Source: Azadirachta indica (Eukaryota > Streptophyta > Magnoliopsida > Sapindales > Meliaceae). From it: 64,000 nt of DNA. A program made the position numbers and the translations under genes. The notes under the pieces are model-generated. The model searched no databases. It saw only the letters and a program-made list of their open reading frames with translations, and had not been told where the DNA came from. Location of the stretch: the NCBI GenBank assembly GCA_022749755.1, contig CM040444.1, positions 6,451,009 through 6,515,008 of the forward strand, in the 5' to 3' direction. Positions 35,301 to 48,640 of the stretch are shown here, in pieces (the first letter of the stretch is position 1; every line of letters begins with the position of its first letter).

Positions 35301-36684
35301 ATATGAATTATTTTTTTCCAGTCCTTAAAAACTTATTTGAAGTGTTTTATGAATTACTTCTGGTGTCCAATCTCTTTATAGACTTTTAGTGTGCCTTTTC
35401 ATTTATCTATAGTTTTGCCATGCAAAAGTGAACCCAAAACTTTTAGAGCTAATTGAAGTCCATTAGCATACTTTAATAAAAGTTCACATAGATGCTCTTA
35501 GCCTTTCACAAATTGATAGGCTTTAAAGGTTTTTATACAAAGCAGTCGATGAGCTTCATCAATATCAGATCCTTTTAGATTATGCAGTTGACCATGTTTT
35601 ACCATGTGTTGTCAACAATTGTGAATCTCTTGATGTTAGAAGGATCCTCCTACCTGAACCAAACCAATCATACATTCCTATCCAATTGCTTTAAATCAAC
35701 CACATTATCAATTATAATTAGAATCGTTTTACGCAGCAGCCTACTGCCAATCATGTTGATACCCTCATGGACATTATGTACACCTATTGCTTGTTCCTTT
35801 TATATTTAAATCATCTAGAAGGTTATTTTGTAAAGAAATTAGATTGCAATTATCAGAAATTTCTAGAAAACTACTTCCATTAAATTGCTAAGAGATTAGG
35901 TCATAAAAAATTCTTGGAATTGTTGTTTTACCTAATCCGCCCATTCCCCAAATTCCTATTATGCAAACATCATCAAACCTTACATTTAAAAGAGGCATAA
36001 GCTCATTTGAACGTGAATTAACTACTACTTGATCTTTCCAAGTTTCAAATACTTTAAAAATGAATTTTCTTGACAATATTCTCTGTAAATTTTGACGCAT
36101 TCCTATAATAAGGATTGGGTGTTTTAAGTTCCATTCCTCATTGAGAGTAAAACAACATGCAAAGGAAAAATAAATACCTGACCATAATTAATTATACCTG
36201 TCATTTAATTCCTTTCTAGAAATATTAGCCACCTCTCTCAAAGTGTCTATCTGCTTGTGCACCTTTTCTACATTTTCTTTAAAAGATTTTTCTTGTTTAA
36301 CAAAAGCATTTTGAAAATCACATGTTAGTTTTCTCACCATTATTGGCTCCACTTTGTAGAAAGTTGGAAAAACCATTTGTTGGTCACTTGTGTGCTTGTG
36401 TTCGAGAATCTTAACAAGTTTGTCCAAACACCAATAGTTTTCCAAGAAGCAATAATTGAGAATCTTGATTTTTTAATTGCTTTAGAAAGATTTGGTCAGA
36501 TGAATTCTCCTATCTTAAGTTCATTATTATCTCTAAATACAAAAATTTCTTTTTGATGCAAAGCAGCATAGAGATAACCTATAAATCTTTGACAAGTGTC
36601 TTCGCCTCTGAAATTTAAAAAGACATTATATGTTCAACCAAAATAAGAAGGACTAATTGATGAAGAGGTACTTTGGATGCTCAT
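35300..36684 (-). pseudogene. TIR-NB-ARC disease-resistance pseudogene
   Basis: Exon 1 (36684-36198) encodes a TIR domain: MSIQSTSSSISPSYFG at the start, then FLNFRGEDT, WCLDELV-like WCLDKLVKILEH and MVFPTFYKVEP. It ends at a consensus cag/gtat donor. Exon 2 begins near 36113 after ttattatag and gives the NB-ARC P-loop GIWGMGGLGKTT at about 35.95 kb. It continues in broken frames to the GLPL-equivalent NGLQLALKVLGSLLHG near 35.44 kb and further NB-ARC sequence near 35.3 kb. Stops and frameshifts lie in both exons. No LRR was seen. This was a TNL intracellular immune receptor; it is now a relic. Confidence 0.9.
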
Positions 36685-36882
36685 CGAACAATCTATTTAC
36701 AGAATTTCATATATTTTAAGTTCCTCAAAATTTGCAATAAAGTAAATGGCTTTGCACTAATGATGAAATATTTTTCTAAAATAGCATATAAGTGTTTTTC
36801 ACATGACCAGAAAGAGAAAAATAGTAATGATTATTTATAACTATAGACAAATCTTTCGTATGGATTTTTCAAATAGAGTGGA

Positions 36883-39800
36883 CATTACAAACAAATATGA
36901 CCTATATTAGCATTTACTAGTAGCATGTTTTCTTATAATGTTATTAAATGTTAGTTTTTTATAACATTTGTTAGGAAACGCTAGAATTTAGTGTTAAAAT
37001 AAAAATAAGTTTATTTTATTATATATTATATTCCATTTGTAACATTTTTATTAATGCTATGTACAACATTAATTATTGTAGCATTATCAAAATGCTATAA
37101 AATAACTTCCTTTTTAATAATATTGAATGCTATAAATTTGGCCAAAAGAAAAGAAAAATAGTGCGGTTTTATTTGAACAAAATATTTGCCTCAAGTTTTC
37201 TCACCTCAAGTAAAATTTTAACTCAAAATATCGAAAGCTTAGAAAAAATTCTAACGATGACTCTCAATTTCATCTGGAATGTTTCTTTAAAAAATGTCCC
37301 AAAACCAGAATCAGAATCTGATTGCAATTAATCAACGGCCAACACTCCAATCGGTGTCAAAGAGGACTCCAAGCTCACTAAACCCTTTCATGGCAAATCT
37401 GCGTTGTTGCCTCCTTCCTCTCCATTGCAAGAACAAACTAAAATTTGTGAGCAACACCAACAATCCAATGAATTTGATCAATAATGAAATCCAGAGCTCA
37501 CGAATGAGGCCATGATTGTAGGAATCAAGTGCCATTTCACCAAGATTCCAGGAAATTTCAGAACAAAATCTGAAATTGTCAAATAATCATTCTGAAATTC
37601 GCTCAAATTTGAGATTCGTACTTAGTCATTTTTTTTTTTTTGGGATTCATTTTTTTTTTTTGGGATTTATCGTCGTTTCAGTCATTTTGCCAAATTGGAA
37701 TTTTAATTTCTTCCATTCTCTCATTTGATACGTTTTCTTCAACTTTTAGAGTCTTGGCTTATTTTTAGGGTTCTTGCAAGTTTTTAATTACTCTAAAATT
37801 TTATGTGTTATTATTAATCCAAAGAGTTCTTTCTCTATATTTGAACAACCGTTGTACTCAAGATTTGTCATAAATTTTACTATTTGAATTAATTTTATAG
37901 TTGGCTTGTTTCTGGTGTTGCAAAGCTTAAGCTTCTTGTGGAAAACAATTTCTTAGGAAAGGAACTTCTTGACAAGCTCCATTTCTAGGATATGAAGGCC
38001 AAGGTACTCTTTTAATTTAACTCTGTTAATTTCCTTTTTCATATCTCTTTATTTGGGAAGTGAGAAAATTTCTGGGACAAAACATGAAAAAATAACCTAA
38101 ATGGGTTCTCAATTTCCATTCTTGTTCTTCTATTAATTTTTTTTCTTATGTTTTCTTTTGTTTTCAATGCATTTCAATGAACACATTGAAGGCGGGGTTT
38201 GTTTAGATTTGAATTGTGATAAAAAAAACCTCCCTTTTATTTGAAATTAGGCCAAGAAGTGAAACCACCCATATAATTTAGGTGTTATGTTTAATTTTTT
38301 GATTTTCTTCTAGGTAGGAAGAAAGATTTAGAGTGGTTTAATTGCATTTTGTACTGAAAAATGCGACAAGGCTTCAGAATAGAGTACTTGTTTATGAATC
38401 TAACCAATTTGTGGAATTTCGCATATCTGATGGTAAGCTGAGCTTGCTTGGTAAGTTAGTGCTGCATTGGATAATATACTTGAATCATATGTAGACAAAA
38501 CCTTACGATATTTCGGTATCCTTTCGAGTTTGTGACTCTTGAAGTTCGTTCTTACTCATGTGAATTTATTGAAGTGGACAGTAATGTTTCAGCTTATATA
38601 AGCTTAAATGCATGAATTTACTATGTTTTCAGAACAAATACATAATGGTTTAGACAGAGCAATCTTGCAATGAAGAAATAAGAACATTTGTGCTGCCATG
38701 AAATTTCTGAAACAGTCCCTGCAAATTCATTTGGGTAGATTGATATTTGTGTAAACATTGATTTTTGATTTTTTTGTATCTGTTTTGTTTTCTCTATTGT
38801 ATAAATCTTGTTGGAATTGATATGGGTAAGGTTAATTATTATATTAATTTTGCTCTAAATATAAGTTAATTAAATATAAGTTAATTTCTAAGTTGATGTT
38901 GGTAAGCCATTATTGTGGACATATTAGTGCATTTCTTTAATTACCCATATAGTTGAGGCAATATAAGTTTCAAATCTCAAAGGGAAAATAATATAATATA
39001 TAATCAATAATATTATATTTACATATACACATAAACACACACACACATATATGTCAAGTCCTCAATGACTACATTATAGTATTATTTATATATGTAAATA
39101 TGTCTTTTGGTGATGGCTAGGAATTGCCGCAGGTTGTTTCTTCTTAAAGCTTTGCCCTACCATGGAATATGTAGATGTACGTGTTATAGACATGCCACTG
39201 TACATTCTTTACCATGCTAAATTTTGATTTGATTTGCCAGATAGCAAGACCCTTAATTTATGCACATATACTCCTATTAGCATATATATATATATATATA
39301 TTGCATAAATGTATAATTAGGTGCATTGACGAATATATATTTACAATTATTTTAAAATATTTTATGATGCACTAGACGCCCAAACTCAAGCAGAGCATTT
39401 TTGTGAGAGGCTGTTTCTACCTTTTCAATAGGATGAGTATTGGTTAGAAAATTTGAAATCTCAGCATTTTTTTAAAGGAAATGTGTCTAATGTAGAAAAT
39501 ACCGAATACTAAATATATTACTTCGTGGGCTAGGTAAGTAACTCAAATTTTTAGTCTATGGTTAAATATTATATATAACTGTAAAGCCAAAAGATGCGAT
39601 ATTAAAGATTACAAATGCAACTTGCCATAGGTTTTTTGGTCTTATATGCATGTGTCATTGCATGCCCCTGTATTTATGTTTCTTGCAGATGATTTTTCTG
39701 CCCTTAGGATGAGTGTCCTTGATGAGATATTTATAGCATGGACCATAGATAAAGTTGAATGCCTTTGAGCCTTTTTTTTTTTTTTTGTAATTAAACATCA

Positions 39801-40559
39801 TAATCTATACTTTCTTTCTACAATAAAAGTCCTCTGGCTCTAGTTATATCATCCCAGTAAAGTGAAACTCAGAAGTGATTTTTCCCCAAAAAATTATGGT
39901 AAAAAGTAAGCGAAGCATTGTGTAAAGAATTGAGGAAAACCAACCACATTAAGTGGTTGAAGGTGGAACTAATTGAAGACAATATAGTATCAGGGAACAA
40001 GAATATTTATCTTTTTGTGTATATTCCTTGTCCTTTGAGCTTTATTATATGATAATATAACTATTTATATATTATTTCTTTGATGCAATACATGATAAAT
40101 ATGTATTTATATAATTCTCATCAATAGAATAATTGGAATAATAAATTATGTATTATACTATTTGACATTTAGTATTTATAATTTGATTGATAATATTAAG
40201 AAAATTAGAAATTATCAGATAAATATGGATATATTTTCTTTATATAGCTACTAATAAACTGCTACATATTGTATTATTTGATTTTTTAAGACTAACAATA
40301 GCATTTTCTTCATGCTATAGTTCACATTTGGTCATTTTATAAACAATATATATGAGAAAAAGATAGCATTAATAAATGTAATGATAGATAATTATATAAC
40401 TTTCTTCCAATGCTACTTATTTTCTTTTGTAGCATCTAAAAAATGCTACAAAAAGCAAAAACTTTCAGTTACATTGGCTACATAGCATAGGCCAAAATGT
40501 TATAATTTGCATATGGTAGCATTTTTCAGATGCTATTGTGCGCAACTTTTTTTGTAGTG
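36883..40559. mobile_element. Probable non-autonomous CACTA-type element
   Basis: The right end reads ttttttgtagtg on the plus strand (40559 is the last base), the inverse of cactacaaaaaaa. The left end at 36883 reads cattacaaacaaat. Near both ends the same short motif tagcat / atgcta recurs in both orientations, the usual subterminal repeats of CACTA elements. Three-base flanks are gga and gta, one mismatch from a 3-bp target duplication. The interior has no transposase. It includes unrecognised short frames (37294-37515 and others) that may be captured sequence. Confidence 0.55.
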
Positions 40560-40562
40560 GTA

Positions 40563-41718
40563 TGCCAAACAAACTTCGAGTCTCCTGTCCTTTCTTTCAT
40601 TTTCTCGAGAGCCAAACAAAATGAGCATTGAAAATTCACAATGATATAAACCAGACAAAATTTAGTCAATGATATAATTAAGATTAAAGTATTCAAGTTA
40701 TGAAAAAAAAAATTAAAAAGCCAAAATACAATAGAGAAAAGCATAAGCCGAAACTTACAGATGAGTTTGAGTGAGTCTACAGCAGCATAAGATGGACTAA
40801 TGAACTCTTCATTAGGGGAGGAAAAGCATCGAAAACCAGAGGATTTGTTTTGTGTTTTAAGCTGAAGAAAAATTCCCATTATAAGGCAATATCTCTTCTC
40901 GTATAATAAGGCCAACATAAGTTACAATAAAGAAAAACTAAATAATTAATTAAGGTGGTGCAGGTTTGGATTTAATGAAAGTCTTGGTCAATTAATTAAA
41001 AATATTATTGCTTTCAGAAGATTAAACAATAAGGTAGTGGATTTCAAAGGGTTTTCCTTTCATTTGTCGATGCAGAAATCCATATTCTATATATGATTTG
41101 CAGCAATCAATAACTAAATGTCCAAATCAATGTCTTTTAATTATATAATGTTTTCTAATCTCTTCTATTTGCACCGGCAGTGGATCTAAGATAATATTTT
41201 CAATTATTTTTTTGACTCTGGAAAGTAAGCGATTCTTGTTATTTTCACTAGCTTGTTCTTTATAGTATAATTACATTGATATGTAGACGGATCAGGGGTC
41301 TCTTCCCTTTTTTTTTTAATCAATTTTTAACCCTTAAATTCAAGTACATCTAAAAATTCTCATCAACCATGCATATCAAACGCCTTACGTATAGCCTTAA
41401 TTGTTCTCCTTCTCAAAAGTCATTGACTCATTTCCTTATTATTTATGGGAAAAAACACCTTACAAATTACTTTGACATATCACGCGTTCAAACTGTTTTC
41501 GAGTTTGTGGAATACGAAATTTATAGTTTTGATCTAAATCCATCGTTTAAATAACAGATGAGCCTATGGTGACATCGCGATTAAGAAAAGAAAAATGTTT
41601 GGTTTTCCTATAAATTTAGTGAACTAGAAGGGTACTTAATATGAAGTCGACGACCTTGTCACGTTAGCATAGCTGAAACATGTAGTTACTGAATTGAACT
41701 TAGAAAGAAAGTCACTAA
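40563..41718. other. Intergenic region with an unrecognised open frame
   Basis: A minus-strand frame at 40918-40526 runs 130 codons but crosses the putative CACTA terminus. Its middle is intron-like (LFSIVFWLFNFFF). It may contain pieces of an old gene, but I could not assign it. The rest is AT-rich. Confidence 0.3.
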
Positions 41719-42643
41719 GAGCCCGATTGGGATTTGCTATTAATAGAGTTAAAAATTATTTTAAACAATAAAAATTAATTTTAGATGTTTGATAAAATTT
41801 TTTCAAAATTACTTTTGGTAAAATCATACAATGTTACTGTAGCAGATTATGGAAAATAAGAAAAAAGTTACTTTTTAAAATATAATTTTAAAAAATAATT
41901 TTATTTGTAAATATAATATTAAATATATCAATTTAAAATTATAAAAAGTCAAAATTAATTCTTCAAGTAATTCTTAAATTATAACTTTAAATCAAAAATA
42001 AAATTATTAAAAATAAAATTTTTTCTTTTTATTATTTTTTTACTTTTACTTTTACTTTGATATATATTTATATTTATATATATATTGTTCTATAAATTAT
42101 TTTAAGTAACCATATATTATATTCTATTATAGTATATAATTCACTTGTCACAACTTCGTTAAAATCAGCGGTAGAACCATGTAGAAGCCTGCAATGGCCT
42201 TCGCCCCTGCTGGCTGAGAGAAAATTTTGAAATTTAGGATAAAATATATTAATTTAATCCTTTAAATTTTATTTTTATTACTTTAGCCCCTATAAGTTTT
42301 GAATCATTTCATTAAGCCCCTCTTAAATTTAATTCTAACTCCACCCGTAATTAAGACTATAAATATGAGTGATGTTGTCACCTGCTTAAAGTATGATACC
42401 TAAATATATATTAAATAATTAAAGTAATTTTTATTCATTGATTTACAATGGTCTTAGTCATTTGCATTGTTACAATATTTTTAATAATAAATTTACCAAA
42501 CGAATAAAATGGTTTTTTAAATTTGTAGGATTTTTATAAATTTTATTTACTAAATACCAAACTAACTCTTTTCCAAACTGGTTATTTTTACAATATAGTG
42601 GAAATAGATTATTTCAAAATCCACAGTAATGTCAAACTAGCCC
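41719..42643. mobile_element. PIF/Harbinger-like MITE with TAA target duplication
   Basis: The left terminus gagcccgattgggatt and the inverted right terminus gggctagtttgacatt match at 10 of 16 positions. Both ends are flanked by taa (41716-41718 and 42644-42646). There is no coding sequence. A shorter insert of about 180 bp (42168-42348) with gcggtagaacca and inverted cgggtggag ends may be a second nested element. Confidence 0.6.
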
Positions 42644-42646
42644 TAA

Positions 42647-43794
42647 AATCGAATTGATTAAATCACGTTTTATACTGATGTTTATAGATCATTTCAAAAT
42701 CTGAATCGCACTTTATTTTATATCATGGATTTTTAATGATTTATTCACATGCAATATTGCTTATAATAAAAGATTGAGATTAATTTTAACAAATTTTATT
42801 AATTAACCATCATAATTTAATGTATTGAGAGGTGAAAAAATAATTTTAGAATTAATTGCTAATTTTTTTGAAAGATCATCTCAACCTTTTATTTTAAACA
42901 ATTTCACATGTCAATAAATTTTTAAAAACGTAGGATATAAAAGATCAGAACAAAAATATATTGCACAACTTACTTTTCCTAAACAATTAATACTATACAT
43001 TTAAGGCATTAATTAATTAAACTAGCACTAACTAGTTAGATTATTTCTCAACATCTATACTAAAGTTTGAAAATTATCAAACTAAACAAATAAGACTATG
43101 TCACCCTAATTGTGATTCCAATAATCAAAGAAAATTTTGGTTTGAAAACTAAATTAAAAAAGACTTTAATCACAAAAATATTTCATCCAAGTTATGAACT
43201 CATGTTAAATCATTAAGGAAAAATAAATCGGAAGTGTACCTAAATACATTGAGATGCGATAGATTGAGATTGTTAGTTATCGACATCTACACTATTTTTT
43301 TAACAGAAAGAAAATCCTAATTTCACTAAAATAACATATGAGTGAATGATACGCTATGTTTAGACCGTGGATCTTAACCTATTTATATGTATTGTTTTAT
43401 TTTACTTTAACCCATGATAAAAATAAAATAAAATAAACAATTGGGTTTCTATATATTAGAAAACCTATATATTACAAAACTCAATAACTTAATTAACTTA
43501 ATTTGATTACTTTTAATAAACTAATAATTAGATAGTACATATAATGTATAATTAATCTTAATATATAGACCCACAATCGAAAATTTTTCAACATGAGCAA
43601 TGTAAAAAAAAAAAAAAGAGAAAAATAGAGAAAAGAGTAAAGTTATATGTTTTTTACCAAAATACCGTCTCATTAACGGTCAACAGAACTGGAACGGAGG
43701 TACGTGAGTAATCTCTTCTCCAAATGTTTACATTATGTAATTATTTTTCTTCACAACTGATTATTTTATACATAACATATCACAACGCCCATGA
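42647..43794. other. AT-rich intergenic sequence, no gene seen
   Basis: There is no supportable frame. Part of it is the 3' flank of the small secreted-protein gene that ends at 43795. Confidence 0.5.
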
Positions 43795-44359
43795 TCAAAA
43801 TACACATATAAGGATAAACATGAAGAACAAGAATTTCAATAAAACAGAAAAACATAACTTTGATGATGTAGAATATGGCAATGGTGATGGTGCTGGTGAA
43901 TAAATCAATGCTGAAGAAGCAGGTCTTGGTCCTTGACAACATTGCAAGCAATCAAGATACAAGTCATTCAGGCAACAATATTGCTTAGATTTATGACACT
44001 GCTCATCGACATGATTTTCAGCTTCACCTAGTGTCCAATTTGCAATTTCCATTGCTTTCTTTCGTCTGTCATAATATTTATACCATTGATAAATTTGTTT
44101 TCCTATTTGAGAAGCAGCTGAGAGTTCTCTTCTTGCTATTCTGTAAATTAATTTCACAAGAAACACAAAATATATTATATGCAAAATTAAATAATCATAT
44201 AAAAAAAGGGTATATATATAAAGTGAAGACAAAATTATTATGGAAATGAAGCTGAGCTTACATGACATTATTCTCTTGAGCAGCTACATCAAAGCAAGAA
44301 GTAAGCACACAGATTAAAAGAAATGATAATCAAAGCACAAAGGATTTGTTTGTTGCCAT
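43795..44359 (-). pseudogene. Small secreted cysteine-rich protein gene with one in-frame stop
   Basis: Exon 1 (44359-44262) and exon 2 (44140-43795) join through a gtaagc donor and a tttacag acceptor, keeping frame for 148 codons. Residues 1-27 form a signal peptide (LSFLLICVLTSC core), but codon 10 is TGA (44332-44330). The mature part has a six-Cys block with spacing C-x6-CC-x7-C-x2-CC (EQC to QCC). It is followed by a Pro/Ser segment with SPAPSP, a motif of arabinogalactan-type glycosylation. The hydrophobic tail (LLKFLFFMFILICVF) suggests a GPI-anchor signal. I do not recognise the family. A frame starting inside the intron (at 44268) gives a misleading longer ORF. Apart from the TGA, everything is consistent with a working gene, so this may be a recent null allele or the start may differ. 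Confidence 0.6.
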
Positions 44360-44421
44360 TTGTTCCGCTGTAAAATGAAAATTATGTAGTAATTTTCAAT
44401 CGTTTTGAGGTGCATAAACTG

Positions 44422-44430
44422 CTATTTATA
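44422..44430 (-). promoter_or_regulatory. TATA box of the small secreted-protein gene
   Basis: On the minus strand it reads tataaatag, 63 bp upstream of the ATG, which would put the start of transcription about 30 nt before the coding sequence. Confidence 0.6.
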
Positions 44431-44639
44431 AAGCTGGTGCTTAATGATCCATTGGAGTTTGGACTAGGTCTTTCGGGACAAAAAAAAAATATATTTAAAA
44501 ATGTATCGTTGATGACATTGGTTATATCTCACATACAGAATATTAAACTCAATATTAATTATGGTAATAAACTACCAATTTTACCAAGACAAGCTCGACA
44601 CCAGATGAAACTGGATTAGGGTTTCATTTATATGGAATA

Positions 44640-46900
44640 TAATTGCAAAGGAGATAATAACATCTGGGTCACTAATTTATAATAATTTTAAAAATAGATA
44701 TACTCTCTCCAATTTATTTGATCCTTTAATAGGAGTCATCGATCATAAACTTGTTTAATACAATTAGAAAATTATTCTTTATTTATGAAAATATGAAAAT
44801 TTAAGATCAAAATCTTATTACTTAATTAATTTAAAAATTGTAGACCAAGTCCAACTTACCTCATTTAAATAATATTTTTTTAGCATATATCATTTTCTAG
44901 TTGACCACATATATAGAAGAAAACTCCTCCACATAAATCTTCTCACTTTATATTTTTTAAGAATACTATAATAAAATTAGTCTTCCTAATCCAAAGTCAA
45001 CATATGTTAAACGTAAAATAAATTATTCTTTTATGTATGTGAGGGGATACTAAGCTTAAATTAACCTTTTGTACACTTTTAAAAGATTCTTGATCCAATA
45101 AACTCTTATCGACATATTAAAAATAAACAATGATTCCAAATAAATAATCCAGTATATAAATAATTTTTTATGCAGATATTGTCTATTTTCTTATTTTTTG
45201 TCTTTACGTATACGAAGTAAAAATTATGAGAATAATAAACTTCACTTTCAATGTAGCATTAATTTTTCAACATTCCAAAATTCTTGATAATCATAATTAT
45301 TATATTATAAATATATTGTAAAATAAATAAATTTATGTAAATTTAATTTATTATATTATTATATATATATTAATTAATTTTATTCAATATTTTATTATTA
45401 ATGTGCTATAAAATAATATATTAAATATTGTATTAATGTATTTTTAATAGATATATTGTAATTTTTATCAAATTTCAAAGATTTAATATTTTTTTCAGAA
45501 TTATTATTATTATTATTATACATGAACATAACTGTTATTTTTTCGATAAATTAGAACTTGTTAAGATATTTTTGAAATTGCTGGAATTGATAAAAGTATT
45601 TGGCTAAACCTTTGAGACTGAAAGTATTTACTCTTAATTTTTTTCGTTGTATATTTAGGCCAACTTAACGATCCTTCATAATAATATCATTGTACTATTA
45701 AAAGAATTATTATTCTTATTGCCAAAAGTAATCATCTTTTTTATTTTTCTATAACTAACTTTTTCTCTCTTCAATTTCTCTTACCTTTTTAAGATTAAAA
45801 ATGAAAAACTCAACAGCTATGATGGTAGTCATTCTTTTAGGAAGTATAAGTTTAAAAATTATCTATTTCTTTTAAAATTTCTTCAACTTCCTTATTTGAG
45901 ATCTCTTTACTTTAAAGAATGTTAAAATTATGAACCGTTAGATAAAATCAATGGTTTCTAATTTTTGTAATATTAAAATATTATTAATTATTTAAAATAA
46001 TTTGTTTAGCTTATCAGTTCTATAAGTTCCAAAAGTCTTTTTGTTTTACTTTTAATCAATAATAAGCTTCTCTTACAATAGCTTAATTTCAGTGAGTTTT
46101 AAATTTCTCCCACAATTACTCACCATCAAATCTTGTTTTTTACCGTGTGAATTAAAATATATATATATATTTATTTTGTTATATGATTGATGCTTGACAT
46201 TTAATTTTCTCTTTAACTGAATATTGAAGAACATCAGTTAATGTCAACTTCTTATCCTATTTTTTTGGTTTATTAATTACAAAATTATTGTAATTAATTA
46301 ATAGTCAATTTTATTAATTATTTGTATTTGTTAATGTAAAGAGTAACTTTTCTTAAAACCATGAAATTAACTCTGCATTTCTTTTTTTTTCCTTTTTTGA
46401 ATTCCTGCCGCTTTGTTTAATTAATGATTACTCAATATGTGAAGTATTTAAGAACTCAGAGGAATTTACAGTGAACGCTATTTGTGGTGACCTTTTTTTT
46501 TTTAAAAAAAAAAAAGTGAAATTGCTAACATAAAATTCTCAAATTAAACAACATGCTTTTTTTCTTTAAATTTATTATTAAAACAGGCCCCCAAATTAAC
46601 TGATAAATGTGCCGAAGGGATTGGGGTTTTAGTGGCTCAAGATGTGATACATCACTCTTATTAATTTATAAGGTCAAATGATGAACTAGTGATTATACTT
46701 ATCTATGTAGAATATGATATAAGAGTGACAGGAAGCAGCTGAATTCAAATAGAAGAGACAATTAACAGAATGCATCAAGCTTTTACATACTTGGCCAACA
46801 ACATTTCCTCTTGGGCATAGAGCTGACAAGACCGAAAACAGCTCATTTTTTCCTAAAGCAAGTACATAGAGCCGTCTATAAAAGGCTTGCTCGTTTTATT
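44640..46900. other. AT-rich intergenic sequence, no gene seen
   Basis: Long runs of A/T, ttattattatta microsatellites (about 45500) and a poly-T/poly-A hairpin at about 46490-46515. No coding signal on either strand. Confidence 0.5.
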
Positions 46901-46904
46901 TTAT

Positions 46905-48000
46905 GATGTAGCTATAAAAATATCAAAATATACAAGTTTTTCTCTGCACAAATTTTATCATTATTTTATTTTGTTTTTTAAACCTAGCTAAAAGCTTAAC
47001 TTTAAAAGGCAACCACAGAAACATATAATGATTAAGATATAGTAATTAAAATATCAAATATTCTTTTCTACGTAGTAATTGGGACAATAAGTTATATAGA
47101 GTCTGCTTGAGATTGTTATTTGAAGTTTTAAAAATAATTTTACGGTTAAAATCTATTTTACATGTTTGGTAATTTTTTTTATTATTTTTATCCAAAATTT
47201 ATTTTGCAATTGTAGATTTTAAGAAGCACGTTTTTACGTGCTTTTCAAAATCTATTTTATCTATATGTATAATTTTATATATATCCCTATATATATTATA
47301 TGGGTTTGAAATTATCCCTAACAAAATTTAAGTATTTAAATAAGTTTTTTTATGTGTCTTCTTACAGGTACACTTTTCTTTTCTAGGATATAGTGTTCTA
47401 ATTTAATTAGGATTGCTGCACAATTATCATCAAGTTATGCTTCAATAATGTTGACAAATTACATTATTTGATAATAAAAATAAGTATTTTTCTTATTATA
47501 AATTATTTTATATTATATATATTGACAAATAAATTTATATTCATGTTATATATATGTCTATTTCAATAATTTATATTATTAATTTATTAACAGCAAAAAT
47601 TACCAAACGTACAAAACTGTTTTTTAAATTTATAACACTTTTAAATATAAAAATTTACCAAACAATTGACTTATTCTCTTTAAAACTAATTATCTTTAAA
47701 GCACAATAAAAACAAATTCTTTTAAAATCCATAGCAATCCCAAAGTGGCTCTAAGTCTAGCATCGTTACGTAGGGATAAAGCAAATGACAACTCAAAATT
47801 CAAACCAACCTCAGATTCTTAATACTTGTTAGCAAATGTATTATAAAATGTAGTAAGCTATAATTAATGAACTGGATGGTCAAGGTAAAATATATTTTGA
47901 TTAATTTCACTAAAGTTAAGAGAAATGATCCCACTGTATATATATTTATAGCTAAAATTTTAATTTAACATTTAAGAAAAAGCTTTTATTAAGTTTATTA
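46905..48000. repeat. Duplicated block X, copy 1 (left of AGPR gene)
   Basis: Segments at about 46905-47095 and 47755-47950 match about 51757-51930 and 51997-52200. Shared features are acctagctaaaagctta and attcttaatacttgtta-like stretches. The two halves are separated here by a MITE (47099-47751) absent from the other copy. Confidence 0.75.
47099..47751. mobile_element. Harbinger-like MITE inside duplicated block X
   Basis: Left terminus gagtctgcttgagattg; inverted right terminus gagccactttgggattg. The related block at 51.8-52.2 kb lacks this 650-bp segment, which supports an insertion. It resembles the MITE at 41719-42643 in its termini. The target duplication is unclear (ata on the left, taa on the right). 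Confidence 0.7.
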
Positions 48001-48196
48001 ACTAGTAATTTTAAATTATTAAAAGTACTCTTATAAATTTTTATTTGTTCTTTATTATAAGTGTATAATACATAAATTTTCAATGTTTATGAAAATATTA
48101 TAAACAAAATATATTTTAAATGAGACAAAAAAATTTGGTGGTATCCATATAAAAAGGTGTTTAAGAGAGGAATTGAAACTTAAGATAAGTTGAGCA

Positions 48197-48640
48197 TCAA
48201 CAAGTCACTTATCCAACTGTCTTAAAATGAGGAGAAACTATTTCTTCATTGATCAAAAAGGAATATTATAAAACCTTTATTCGTAGAGAATGTTGGCATA
48301 AACATTTTTTTTTAGCAACTTCAATTTTTCACTTCTTTTATCCTCGTTACTCTACCAAATTCTTAAGATTCAAAACTTACATGTAGTAAAATTCTTTTTA
48401 GAAAAGTGGATTAGAAATCAAATATTGTATACCTGCAACAGCCAAGTTTTCTCTCAATCACAAAGACACAAGCGAGAACATTCTATTCTGTTGTAAGAAA
48501 CTGACTAGGTAATGGGCTGTTGTCGCAATATGGGCCTAAAGAAAGCAGTGCTCTTATGGACCCAAGCCCAACAAGTTCACCTTTTGTCAACCGGCAGAAA
48601 AGGAAAACTAACAATTTATGTGAAAATGAGAATTGCTATT
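48197..48640. repeat. Duplicated block Y, copy 1
   Basis: It begins caagtcacttatccaactgt and ends near ccggcagaaaaggaaaac. Copies are at 50763-51560 and 52640-52970. Shared landmarks are cttatccaactgt, gcataaacat and agttcaccttttg (copies 1 and 2). Confidence 0.8.

Noticed and set aside
40526..40918. 130-codon minus frame
   Set aside because: It crosses the inferred CACTA terminus and includes T-rich, intron-like residues, with no recognisable domain.
43795..44268. 157-codon minus frame starting MSCKLSF
   Set aside because: Its first 40 codons read through the intron of the small secreted-protein gene. The spliced model with the ATG at 44359 has a proper TATA box and signal peptide.
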